NCBI GenBank assembly: GCA_035645695.1
Contig: DASQMC010000016.1
Coordinates: 20,480 to 84,479, forward strand
Direction: 5' to 3'
Source of the DNA: JAIVJZ01 sp035645695
GTDB taxonomy: Bacteria; Acidobacteriota; Blastocatellia; Pyrinomonadales; Pyrinomonadaceae
DNA length: 64,000 nt
In this document: in pieces, positions 51,646-59,706 of the stretch
Numbering within the stretch: position 1 is the first letter of the stretch
Layout of the letters: each line of letters starts with the position of its first letter
Program-made: the position numbers and the translations under genes
The notes under the pieces: generated by a model
Databases searched by the model: none
What the model was told of the DNA's origin: nothing
The model's input: only the letters and a program-made list of their open reading frames with translations

Positions 51646-52187
51646 ACTCCGAGCCTTGCGGCGGCAAGCGTCAACCCGATGATCGTCTTGGCGTCTTCGA
51701 TCTCGCCCGCCTCGATCATCTCCAGAGCGCGCTCGACGGGCAGGCGCACTATCTCCAGGTTCTCGTCCTCCTCCGGGTGCGCGTCCGTCTCGGTCAACTC
51801 TGTGGCTAGATAGACCCACATCTTTTCGCCGCAGAAACCCGGCGAGACGAAGAACTCCGACAGCTTCTCCCAACCTTCGGCCACCAGACCCAACTCTTCC
51901 TCCAACTCGCGCGCCGCACACTCTTCCGGCGGCTCGAAATCGCCGCGACTGCCCGCCGGAATCTCCAACAGGTATTTCACCGTCGGGTGGCGATACTGCC
52001 TGACGAGCGAGACGGTATTGTCGTCATGCACGGCGACGATGGCCGCGCTGCCGGGATGGCGCACGACTTCCCGCTTGTGCTCGCGCCCTTCCTCGCGCAC
52101 CGTGTCGAGCGTGACCGTGAAGATGCGCCCGCGATACACGTCTTCGCTCTCGATCACTTCAGGAGCTTCTTTGCCGGATGTGTCCAT
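51639..52187 (-). CDS. Nudix hydrolase, ADP-ribose pyrophosphatase type
   Basis: 182 residues. The Nudix box is near residues 75-100: GSRGDFEPPEECAARELEEE followed by LGL, which fits Gx5Ex7REUxEExGU with the metal-binding Glu residues. The N-terminal RGRIFTVTLDTV and HPGSAAIVAVHDDNTVSLVR strands are typical of ADP-ribose pyrophosphatases (NudF-like). Hydrolyses ADP-ribose or similar diphosphates. AAGGATAG before the ATG. Its last codons run into the repeat at 51645. Confidence 0.92.
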   Translation of the reverse strand: MDTSGKEAPEVIESEDVYRGRIFTVTLDTVREEGREHKREVVRHPGSAAIVAVHDDNTVSLVRQYRHPTVKYLLEIPAGSRGDFEPPEECAARELEEELGLVAEGWEKLSEFFVSPGFCGEKMWVYLATELTETDAHPEEDENLEIVRLPVERALEMIEAGEIEDAKTIIGLTLAAARLGVG

Positions 52188-52223
52188 AAGCTATCCTTCG
52201 CTAGCGGCCGTGTGCTTAAAGTG

Positions 52224-52305
52224 ACATTGCAATCCCATCGCGGATTGCAATGTTCGATATAAAGTTTGTCTGGCCGGATGACCCTCGCGGGCAGACTAAA
52301 ACTTT
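52224..52305. repeat. Two tandem hairpins after folC
   Basis: ACATTGCAATCC (52224-52235) pairs perfectly with GGATTGCAATGT (52242-52253). AAAGTTTGTCTG (52261-52272) pairs with CAGACTAAAACTTT (52292-52305), which overlaps the folC stop. They are between two co-directional genes. Neither has a T-run; they could slow transcription or be REP-like. Confidence 0.7.
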
Positions 52306-53632
52306 ATGCGTTCGGATTCAACTTCTCCGCGCGTCCCGCGATGAAACCCTTAACTTCGCCGACGAGATAGAGCGACCCCGTGACGCAGATGATCCCGCCC
52401 GGCGGCGTCGAGGCTTCGGCCGCGCGCAGCGCATCGGCGGCCGATTCGACGAGCAGCGGCGGTTTGTCTAAGCCCTGCGCCGCGCCGAGTCGTGCGAGCG
52501 CGTCGGGCGAGGCGGCGCGCGGGTTGTTCGGGCGCGTGAGGATTAAGTTGTCGGACGCCGGAAAGAGCGTCGCCGCGATCTCCTCCAAATCTTTGTCCCG
52601 CATCGCGCCGAAGACGAGCGTAACGGGCGCGGGCGCGAATTCGTCGAGGTATTCGCGCAGGGCGCGCGCTCCGGCGGCGTTGTGCGCGCCGTCAAAGAGC
52701 AGGGGAGGATTGCCGGCAATCAACTCAATGCGTCCGGCGTGGCGCGCAGTTTCGAGTCCTTCGATAATCCGGTCGCGCGTGATGGGAAAACCGCGTTCAC
52801 GCAAAACTTCCGCGAGAGCGACGGCGACGGCAGCGTTCGTCGCCTGATGCCGTCCGCGCAGCGACAGGCGAACGTTCGCGTAAACATCCGCCTCCGTGTA
52901 GAACGTCACGCGCATGCTGCCCGTCGCATCCGCACCGAGCAAGCGGATGTCGCCGGTCGCAAAGCGCGGCGTGACGCGACACTCGCGGCAGCGCGCGATA
53001 ATCACCTCGCGCGCCTCGCCGGGTTGCGACGCGGCGACGACCGCCGCCGACGCGCCCGCGCGAATAATGGCGGCCTTCTCCGCGGCGATCTGCCTCAGGG
53101 TGTCGCCGAGATATTCCTGATGGTCGAGGGCGATGGGCGTGATGGCGACCACGTCCGCGCGCGCGGCCGTCGTCGCGTCTAGCCGGCCGCCGAGGCCGGT
53201 TTCGAGAATGGCGAGTTCGACGCCCGCCGCGCGAAAGGCGAGGAGCGCGATGGCCGTCAACTGCTCGAAGAATGTGGGGAGCGCGCCCGACGCGAGTGCC
53301 AGTTCTGTTGAAGCGGCGCGCACCTCTGCGGCGAGGCGCGGGAAATCTTCGCGCGTGATGTCGCGCCCGGCGATGCGTATGCGTTCGGTGATCGAGACGA
53401 GGTGCGGCGAGGTGTAGAGACCGGTTCGCACGCCTGCGGCGCGGCAGATGCTATCGAGCATCGCGGCGGTTGAGCCTTTGCCGTTCGTGCCCGCAATCTG
53501 GACTGCCGGGTAAGCGCGTTCGGGAGAGCCGAGCGCGGCGAGCAGTCGTTCGATGTTGGCTAGGCCGAGTTTGATCGCGAGGGTTTCATGGCCGAGGCCG
53601 AGTAGATAATTGACCGCTTCGTCAAACCGCAT
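52304..53632 (-). CDS. folC: Dihydrofolate synthase / folylpolyglutamate synthase
   Basis: 442 residues of the Mur-ligase-like superfamily. The ATP loop GTNGKGST is at 48-55. Later segments ETGLGGRLDATT, ITPIALDHQEYLG and FDGAHNAAGARALREYL are the metal and substrate-binding signatures of FolC. The enzyme adds L-glutamate to dihydropteroate and to folates. Upstream on the same strand is accD (gap 145 bases containing a hairpin). Confidence 0.95.
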   Translation of the reverse strand: MRFDEAVNYLLGLGHETLAIKLGLANIERLLAALGSPERAYPAVQIAGTNGKGSTAAMLDSICRAAGVRTGLYTSPHLVSITERIRIAGRDITREDFPRLAAEVRAASTELALASGALPTFFEQLTAIALLAFRAAGVELAILETGLGGRLDATTAARADVVAITPIALDHQEYLGDTLRQIAAEKAAIIRAGASAAVVAASQPGEAREVIIARCRECRVTPRFATGDIRLLGADATGSMRVTFYTEADVYANVRLSLRGRHQATNAAVAVALAEVLRERGFPITRDRIIEGLETARHAGRIELIAGNPPLLFDGAHNAAGARALREYLDEFAPAPVTLVFGAMRDKDLEEIAATLFPASDNLILTRPNNPRAASPDALARLGAAQGLDKPPLLVESAADALRAAEASTPPGGIICVTGSLYLVGEVKGFIAGRAEKLNPNA

Positions 53633-53653
53633 AAGTGAACTTTACTTGCCTTC

Positions 53654-53752
53654 CTCTGTGCCCCCTGCGGTGTCCTCTGTGTCTGCGGTGGTGAGTGCAC
53701 TTAATAAGCACTCACCACCGCAGACACAGAGGACACCGCAGGGGGCACGGAG
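53654..53752. repeat. Near-perfect 45-bp hairpin, TCTGCGGTGGTGAGTGC family
   Basis: Arms 53654-53699 and 53708-53752 pair over about 45 bases with an 8-base loop, the cleanest element in the window. The copy at 19265-19344 has the same words but a partly deleted right arm. Confidence 0.92.
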
Positions 53753-53776
53753 AAGAAAGGGCGAGAGCGCGGACGC

Positions 53777-54766
53777 CTAATTATCGGCCTGTGATTTTGA
53801 ACTCGGAGAGTTGGCTTCGGACGGTTTTTCTTCGAGCACCGTTCTGGCGGCCCTGGCGTTGTAGCCGTTGCGTGCCGCGAAGTTGGTGTCCACGTCGAGT
53901 TTGGGCGTGGCGATTTCGGGGTTCACCATAAATTCGAGCAGCTTGACGATGAGGGCGCGCATCTCGCGGCGGTCAACGACGGCGTCGAGCATGCCGTGGT
54001 CAAGCAGGAATTCGGAGCGTTGGAAATCTTTCGGCAACTTCTGGCGAATGGTTTGTTCGATGACGCGCGGCCCGGCGAAACCGATCAATGCTTTCGGTTC
54101 GGCGATGATCACGTCGCCGAGCATGGCGAAGCTGGCGGTCACGCCGCCGGTCGTCGGGTCGGTCAGGATGGAGATGAAGGGAAGGCGCGACTTGTCGAGT
54201 TGCGCGAGCGCGGCCGAGACCTTCGCCATCTGCAAGAGCGAGAGCGTGCCCTCCTGCATGCGCGCGCCGCCGGAAGAGGTGATGGTGATGACCGCCGCGC
54301 GGTCTTTGATGGCGCGCTCGACGAGGCGCGTCACCTTTTCGCCGACCGCCGAACCCATCGAACCGCCGAGGAAGCTGAAATCCATCGCGCCCGCGTAGAC
54401 CGTGTGGCCGCTTATCTTTCCGCGCGCGTTGATGATCGCTTCCGGCAAACCCGTCGAGCGTTTGGCCTGTTCGAGCCGTTGCGGGTAGGGCTTGGTGTCA
54501 ACGAAGTTGAGCGGGTCATGGGAAACGACTTCGGCGTCGAGTTCTTCGTAGTCGGCGTTATCGTAGAGGATGGCGAGGCGTTCGCGCGCGCCGATGCGGA
54601 AGTGGTGGCCGCACGGCGGGCACACTTGCAGCGAGTCTTCGAGGTCTTTCTTGAAGAGCGCGGCGTCGCACTCCGGGCACTTGCGGAAGACTCCTTCGGT
54701 CTTGACGACGCGTTCGTCCGCCGGAACCACTTCAATCTTCTGTCCCTTTTTACGGAACCATGTCAT
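53777..54766 (-). CDS. accD: Acetyl-CoA carboxylase carboxyltransferase subunit beta
   Basis: 329 residues. The zinc finger with Cys30, Cys33, Cys49 and Cys52 (CPECDAALFK...CPPCGHHF) is the AccD hallmark. The crotonase-fold core has the KISGHTVYAGAMDFSFLGGS and GARMQEGTLSLLQMAK segments and ends in ATPKLDVDTNFAARNGYNAR. The last 30 residues are a hydrophilic extension. Partner AccA is not in this window. Fatty-acid synthesis, cytoplasm. Confidence 0.96.
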   Translation of the reverse strand: MTWFRKKGQKIEVVPADERVVKTEGVFRKCPECDAALFKKDLEDSLQVCPPCGHHFRIGARERLAILYDNADYEELDAEVVSHDPLNFVDTKPYPQRLEQAKRSTGLPEAIINARGKISGHTVYAGAMDFSFLGGSMGSAVGEKVTRLVERAIKDRAAVITITSSGGARMQEGTLSLLQMAKVSAALAQLDKSRLPFISILTDPTTGGVTASFAMLGDVIIAEPKALIGFAGPRVIEQTIRQKLPKDFQRSEFLLDHGMLDAVVDRREMRALIVKLLEFMVNPEIATPKLDVDTNFAARNGYNARAARTVLEEKPSEANSPSSKSQADN

Positions 54767-54800
54767 AGGCGCAGAGTATAAACGAAGAACGGGGGGTTGT

Positions 54801-54930
54801 CAGTTTTCAGTTTTCAGTTTTCAGTTTTGTGTGGCTGCCATACGAGGTGTTGAAAATTGAATTGAGCAACCGGCCACGGACAAAGAACAACTCTGAAAAC
54901 TGAAAACTGAAAACTGAAAACTGAAAACTT
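54801..54930. repeat. Inverted repeat, CAGTTTT / GAAAACT words
   Basis: Left arm 54801-54828 (four CAGTTTT units) and right arm 54892-54930 (five GAAAACT units). The stop codon of the DHH gene lies in the right arm. The 63-base loop contains a short GTGGC/GGCCAC pairing. Confidence 0.85.
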
Positions 54931-55990
54931 ATCTTTCCGCATTGAGCGCGCCCCTGACGAGCGTGGGCGGCAGTTGGCCGGTGGGCGTGTTGTCGCCAAG
55001 CGTGGGTGGCTCGTCGGCGGCCGACCCGTTGCCGTTCGAGCGGTTTTCGACGGCTTCGACGAGCAGTGCGACGATGTTGCGCTCGGTTTCGTCCCAATCG
55101 CCCGTCAGCGTGCAACCGGCGGCGTTGCGATGGCCGCCGCCGCCGAACCGCTCCGCGATGCGCGCCACGTTCACGTCGCCCTTCGAGCGCAGGCTCGTGC
55201 GATAGACGCCCGGCGCGGTCTCCTTCAAAAACGCGCAAGCCTCGACCTCGCCGACGCTCATCGGGTAATTGACGAAGCCGTCCGAATCCTCGTCCGAAGC
55301 CCCTGTGCGTTCCTGCATCTCCATCGTTTGACGCAGGCAGGCGACGCGCCCCGACTCGTCGTGGCGCGCCGTCGGCAGCACCTCGCTCAAGAGTTGGAGT
55401 TTGCTCCAGGGGTAATTGTTGAAGACGGCCTGCGACACCTTCGCCGGTTTGACGCCCGCGCGCAGCAGTTCGGATGCGACCTTGAAGGTGCGCTCGGTCG
55501 TGTTCGAGTAGTGGAACGACCCCGTGTCGGTGACGAGCGCGGTGTAGACGCACTCGGCGATCTCCTTCGACGGGCGCACGCCGATGGCCTTGCACAAGTT
55601 GTAGATCATCTCGCCGACGGCCGAGGCGGTCGAGTCGATCCAGTTAATCGTGCCGAAGAGGGAAGTCGTCGCGTGGTGGTCTATGTTGACTACGAGTTGT
55701 TTGTCGAGGTCGGCGAGGCCGGGGCGCGTGATGTCGGAACATTCGATGACGAAGACGGCGTCGTATTCACGATCCACGACGGGCGTCACGCGGATGGTTT
55801 CCGCGCCGGGGAGTTTGTTGTAAGAGTGCGGCACGGGGTCGCGCATGATGACTTCCGGCTCTTTGCCGAGCGCTTTGAGCAGCCAGTAGAGACCGAGCGA
55901 CGATCCCAGACCGTCGCCGTCCGGGCGAATGTGCGAGGTGATGGCAAAGCGTCGCTTCGCCTCAATCAATTCGACGACTTGAACAAGCAT
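54929..55990 (-). CDS. nrnA: DHH-family phosphoesterase, NrnA-like
   Basis: 353 residues from ATG 55990; a longer frame to 56062 would start inside the repeat at 55999 and is rejected. Motifs: HIRPDGDGLGSS (His20, Asp24, Asp26), the D of IECSDI, VNIDHHATT (DHH) and the C-terminal DHHA1 signature FGGGGHRNAAG. NrnA degrades short oligoribonucleotides and 3'-phosphoadenosine 5'-phosphate using Mn. It follows rbfA in the classical nusA-infB-rbfA cluster, where truB usually comes next; truB is not seen. Confidence 0.93.
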   Translation of the reverse strand: MLVQVVELIEAKRRFAITSHIRPDGDGLGSSLGLYWLLKALGKEPEVIMRDPVPHSYNKLPGAETIRVTPVVDREYDAVFVIECSDITRPGLADLDKQLVVNIDHHATTSLFGTINWIDSTASAVGEMIYNLCKAIGVRPSKEIAECVYTALVTDTGSFHYSNTTERTFKVASELLRAGVKPAKVSQAVFNNYPWSKLQLLSEVLPTARHDESGRVACLRQTMEMQERTGASDEDSDGFVNYPMSVGEVEACAFLKETAPGVYRTSLRSKGDVNVARIAERFGGGGHRNAAGCTLTGDWDETERNIVALLVEAVENRSNGNGSAADEPPTLGDNTPTGQLPPTLVRGALNAER

Positions 55991-55998
55991 GATTATAA

Positions 55999-56081
55999 AA
56001 AACGATGAAGTATGAACGATGAACGATGAATGAAAGCGGCCTGCTTTGCGTTCATCGTTCATCGTTCATACTTCATCGTTT
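55999..56081. repeat. Hairpin, GATGAAGTATGAACGATGAA words
   Basis: Left arm 55999-56036 and right arm 56049-56081 pair over 33 bases. The right arm contains the rbfA stop codon (56066-56068) and its last codons, so the RbfA C-terminus is repeat-encoded. Confidence 0.88.
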
Positions 56082-56482
56082 GCTTTCTCCTCTTCGGTTT
56101 CCGCATCCGTCCCGCTGTCGGCCGCATCGGGCTGGGGGGCGTCGGCGGCGGGGACGAGTTCTCGCAGGAGTTCGTCCACGCGCGCGGCCTTTTCTTCGAC
56201 GGTGTCGCGGATGAAATGTATCTCCGGCGCGTGCCGCAGGTTCAGGTTGAAGGCGAGTTGGCGGCGCACGTAAGGGGCGGCCTTCCGTAACGCCTTGAGC
56301 GCGGCCAGAGCTTCGTCGTCCGTGCCGCTCAGCATGACGAAGACGCGCGCCTCGCGCAGATTGTCCGACATGCGCACGTCCGTCACGGTGACTATCGTCA
56401 CACGCGGGTCGTCCAACTCATAGCCGACGATCTGCGCGATCTCCTCGCGCACGTTCTCGGCAACTTTCTCCGGCCTTCGCAT
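56066..56482 (-). CDS. rbfA: Ribosome-binding factor A
   Basis: 138 residues. KH-like fold: VAENVREEIAQIVGYELDDP, VTIVTVTDVRMSDNLREARV, VRRQLAFNLNLRHAPEIHFI. RbfA helps 16S rRNA 5' end maturation in the cold. The last roughly 20 residues (Ala/Asp/Glu-rich, ending Glu-Lys-Ala-Asn-Asp-Glu-Val) include codons from the repeat arm. The start is directly after an element at 56489 and has no ribosome-binding site, as the gene normally is coupled to infB. Confidence 0.94.
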   Translation of the reverse strand: MRRPEKVAENVREEIAQIVGYELDDPRVTIVTVTDVRMSDNLREARVFVMLSGTDDEALAALKALRKAAPYVRRQLAFNLNLRHAPEIHFIRDTVEEKAARVDELLRELVPAADAPQPDAADSGTDAETEEEKANDEV

Positions 56483-56488
56483 AAAAAC

Positions 56489-56564
56489 AGTGAGCGGTGA
56501 GCGGTGAGCGGTGAGCAGTAAGAACTTTTCTTAACTGCTTACTGCTTACTGCTCACTGCTTACT
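56489..56564. repeat. Inverted repeat, GTGAGCGGTGAGCAGTAAG words
   Basis: Left arm 56489-56522 and right arm 56530-56564 around a 7-base loop. It uses the same words as the arms around the four-helix-bundle gene at 153-594, but no gene is inside. It lies between infB and rbfA and ends 2 bases before the infB stop. Confidence 0.88.
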
Positions 56565-56566
56565 CC

Positions 56567-59515
56567 CTATAGTTCCGTGGCGGCCACCTTCTCGACGATG
56601 TACGACTCGATCTGGTCGCCGTTTTTCACGTCGTTGAAGTTTTCGAGCGAGATGCCGCACTCGAAGCCTTCGCGAACCTCGCCCACGTCTTCCTTGAAGC
56701 GGCGCAAGCTCGCGATGCCGCCTTCCCACGCGACCACTCCATCGCGGATGAGGCGGGCGCGCGAGTTGCGGCGGATCGTGCCGTCGATGACCATGCAGCC
56801 CGCGACCACGCCCGCGCGCGGCACTTTGAACACGTCGCGCACTTCGGCCTTGCCAAGTATCTTCTCCGACTCGATGGCTTCGAGCATGCCGATCATGGCC
56901 GCGCGAATCTCCTCTTCCACCTTGTAGATGATCGAGTGGAGGCGGATGTCCACGTGTTCGAGTTTCGCCAGTTCCGCCGCGCGCACTTCCGGCCTGACGT
57001 TGAAGCCGATGATGACGACCGCCGAGTTCGACGCGCCCGCCTGCGTGGCCGAGGCGAGCAACACGTCCGACTCCGTGATCGCGCCGACGCCCGAGCGCAC
57101 GACGAAGACTTTCACGGCGTCCGTGGAAAGTTTCGTCAGCGTGCTCTTCAACACTTCGACCGAACCCTGCACGTCTGCCTTCAAGACGACGCGCAGTTCC
57201 TTGACTTCCTTCTCGCCGAGCGCCTCGATGCCGCGCTTCGTCGTTTGCAGCAGCGTGTTCTGGCGCGTCACCATCTGGCGGTGTTCCGAGATGTTCTGCG
57301 CGCGCGTGATGTCGTCAACCACCTGGAACGATTCGCCCGCCTGCGGCACGCCTTGCAGCCCGAGCACCTCGACCGGCGTCGCCGGGCCTGCCTCCGTGAT
57401 GCTCACGCCCTTATCGTCGAACATGGCACGCACCTTGCCGAAGACCTGACCGGCGATGAACGGGTCGTGCACGCGCAGCGTTCCCTGTTGGACGAGGACG
57501 GTGGCGACCGAGCCGCGACCGCGGTCGAGTTTCGCTTCGAGCACGACGCCGGAGGCGCGACGCGTCGGGCTGGCGCGCAAATTGAGAATGTCGGTCGTGA
57601 GCAGGACGGTTTCGAGCAACGTGTCCAAATTCTCGCGCTTCTTCGCGGAGACTTCGACCATCTCGACCTCGCCGCCCCAGCCGACGGCTTGCAGCCCGTG
57701 ACCGGCCAATTCCTGACGCACGCGATCCGGGTTGGCGTCCGGCCGGTCGATCTTGTTGATGGCGACGATGATCGGCACGCCCGCCGCGCGCGAATGTTCG
57801 ATGGCCTCGATGGTCTGCGGCATGACGCCGTCGTCCGCCGCCACGACGAGTACGACCACGTCGGTCGCCTTCGCGCCGCGCGCGCGCATCATCGTGAAGG
57901 CTTCGTGGCCGGGCGTGTCGAGAAAGACCACGCGGCGCATCTCGTCCGGGCTGTCCGGGTTCTTCACCTGCACACTGTAGGCGCCGATGTGCTGCGTGAT
58001 GCCGCCCGCTTCGCCCGCCGCCACGTCCGTCGCGCGGATGCCGTCGAGCAGCGATGTCTTACCGTGATCGACGTGTCCCATGACCGTCACCACGGGCGCG
58101 CGCGGCAACTCAAGGTCGTCCGCGCCCGTCTCGATCAACTCCTCAAACTCTTCTTCAACCTGCATCTCCTCGAACGGCACGAAGGTCACTTCGTAGCCGA
58201 AGCGGTGGCCGAGATCGACTGCCACCTTGTTGTCGAGCGGCTGGTTGATCGTGGCGAAGACGCCGCGCTGTAAAAGAAGCGTCACCACGTCCTTCGGCTT
58301 GATGCCGATCTTTTCGGCAAACTCTTTGACGGTCGATCCTTCGACTATGCGCGCGACTTTGGCCGTCCCGACCGCGCTCGCGCTGCCGCCCGCGTTGAGC
58401 GTGCCGGCGATGCGTTCTTCGAGCGTGAGGGCTTTGGGCGGCGTGACGAAGTCGCGGTCGAAACGCCCGCCGCGGCCTTTGAAGCCGCCGCGCGCGTCGC
58501 CGCCACCGCCGGCCGGGCCGCCGCGACCGCGTGCGCCCGCGCGTGGACGCGGCCTGCGCGCGTCGGCGGGCGGGGTGTAGACGGTTTGCGGGTTTGCGCT
58601 CTCGCCGGGCGTGCCGGTGGCGCGCTGCACGCCGCCGCCTCCGCGCGCTCGCTCGGATTCACGCCCGCGCCGGTCGCGTTCGCGCGGCGTCGGTTGCGCG
58701 GCGGGGGGCGGCGTCGGCGCATTCACGCGCTCGCCGGGTTTGATTCCTTCGTTGATCGCGGTGGTGCTGAGGCGCAAAACTTTGATCTGTTTCGAGGGCG
58801 GAGCCACGACGGCTGCGACGGGCGGCGGCGTCACTACGGCGGACACACCCGGCGGGACGGGAACGAGCGGCGCTTCGCCGATCTGTTCCACGATGGGCGC
58901 GCTCATCTGCGCTTCGTCCACGCCGAGTTGGACTGGGCCGGGCACTTCCGGCGGCGCGGGTTCGCCGAGCGGCGCGCCGGTGATGGATTGTTCGATTGCC
59001 GGAGCCTCGGTTTGAGTCGTCGCCAGAGCAGCGGCGGCGGGCGCGTTCTGCGCGTGCGCCGGTTGTTCGACGCGCGCGGCCGGTGCGAGCGGTTTCTTGA
59101 CGAGCCGTGCGATGGCAGGCGCAGAGCGAGCCGCGCCCTGATCCGAAGTCTGCGCGCTGCTCGCGTCCGCGCCGTTCTGGCCGAGCGCCTGTTGCTGCGG
59201 CGGCGGAGCGGTCTGCTCTGCGGCGGCTGTGACGGGCGGCGCGACCGAGGCGTGAATGTCTTCGTCCTCGCCCGAAGGGGCTTCCGTGACGGCGGCGGGC
59301 GCGGCTTTTTTGACGACGCGAATGGCGCGCGGCGCGACCGTCTCTTTCTTGGGGAAATACTTGTTGCGAATCTTCTCCGCCAGCTCTTTCGAGACGGTGT
59401 TGGAGGGCACGCTCACGTCAACGCCCTCGCGGCGCACCTCTTCGATGAGGCGTTTCGATTCGAGCTTGAGTTCCTTGGCGAGATCGTAAATGCGAACTTT
59501 TGACTGAACGGTCAT
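56567..59515 (-). CDS. infB: Translation initiation factor IF-2
   Basis: 982 residues. An IF2N domain (KVRIYDLAKELKLESKRLIE) starts the protein, followed by a long Ala/Pro/Arg/Gly-rich disordered region (about 60-370) typical of GC-rich bacteria. The second IF2N is near 385-440. The G domain has GHVDHGKTSL (about 479), DTPGHEAF and NKIDRP. Domains II-IV follow. IF-2 brings initiator tRNA to the 30S subunit. Ribosome-binding site AAGGAAG. In nusA-infB-rbfA order; ylxR is missing in between. Confidence 0.97.
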   Translation of the reverse strand: MTVQSKVRIYDLAKELKLESKRLIEEVRREGVDVSVPSNTVSKELAEKIRNKYFPKKETVAPRAIRVVKKAAPAAVTEAPSGEDEDIHASVAPPVTAAAEQTAPPPQQQALGQNGADASSAQTSDQGAARSAPAIARLVKKPLAPAARVEQPAHAQNAPAAAALATTQTEAPAIEQSITGAPLGEPAPPEVPGPVQLGVDEAQMSAPIVEQIGEAPLVPVPPGVSAVVTPPPVAAVVAPPSKQIKVLRLSTTAINEGIKPGERVNAPTPPPAAQPTPRERDRRGRESERARGGGGVQRATGTPGESANPQTVYTPPADARRPRPRAGARGRGGPAGGGGDARGGFKGRGGRFDRDFVTPPKALTLEERIAGTLNAGGSASAVGTAKVARIVEGSTVKEFAEKIGIKPKDVVTLLLQRGVFATINQPLDNKVAVDLGHRFGYEVTFVPFEEMQVEEEFEELIETGADDLELPRAPVVTVMGHVDHGKTSLLDGIRATDVAAGEAGGITQHIGAYSVQVKNPDSPDEMRRVVFLDTPGHEAFTMMRARGAKATDVVVLVVAADDGVMPQTIEAIEHSRAAGVPIIVAINKIDRPDANPDRVRQELAGHGLQAVGWGGEVEMVEVSAKKRENLDTLLETVLLTTDILNLRASPTRRASGVVLEAKLDRGRGSVATVLVQQGTLRVHDPFIAGQVFGKVRAMFDDKGVSITEAGPATPVEVLGLQGVPQAGESFQVVDDITRAQNISEHRQMVTRQNTLLQTTKRGIEALGEKEVKELRVVLKADVQGSVEVLKSTLTKLSTDAVKVFVVRSGVGAITESDVLLASATQAGASNSAVVIIGFNVRPEVRAAELAKLEHVDIRLHSIIYKVEEEIRAAMIGMLEAIESEKILGKAEVRDVFKVPRAGVVAGCMVIDGTIRRNSRARLIRDGVVAWEGGIASLRRFKEDVGEVREGFECGISLENFNDVKNGDQIESYIVEKVAATEL

Positions 59516-59706
59516 GCACTTCCTTCTCGACGCTTTGGTAAAACGGCGTCGCGCGCTTTAAAGGTTGAAGGACTTCTCGCCCTTACAATCACCTCTCGAA
59601 CGGCGCGCGACGCTTGTCCGTGCGTCGGGACACATGCCGTCGTGAGGCCGTCTAAGGCGAGTTGCCGCAGGCCGCGCCGCTTTTGAAGGCGACGCGCCGG
59701 CGACGG

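Noticed and set aside
56936..58273. 445-codon open frame on the plus strand
   Set aside because: Shadow of infB, with His/Arg/Asp-rich composition and no motifs.
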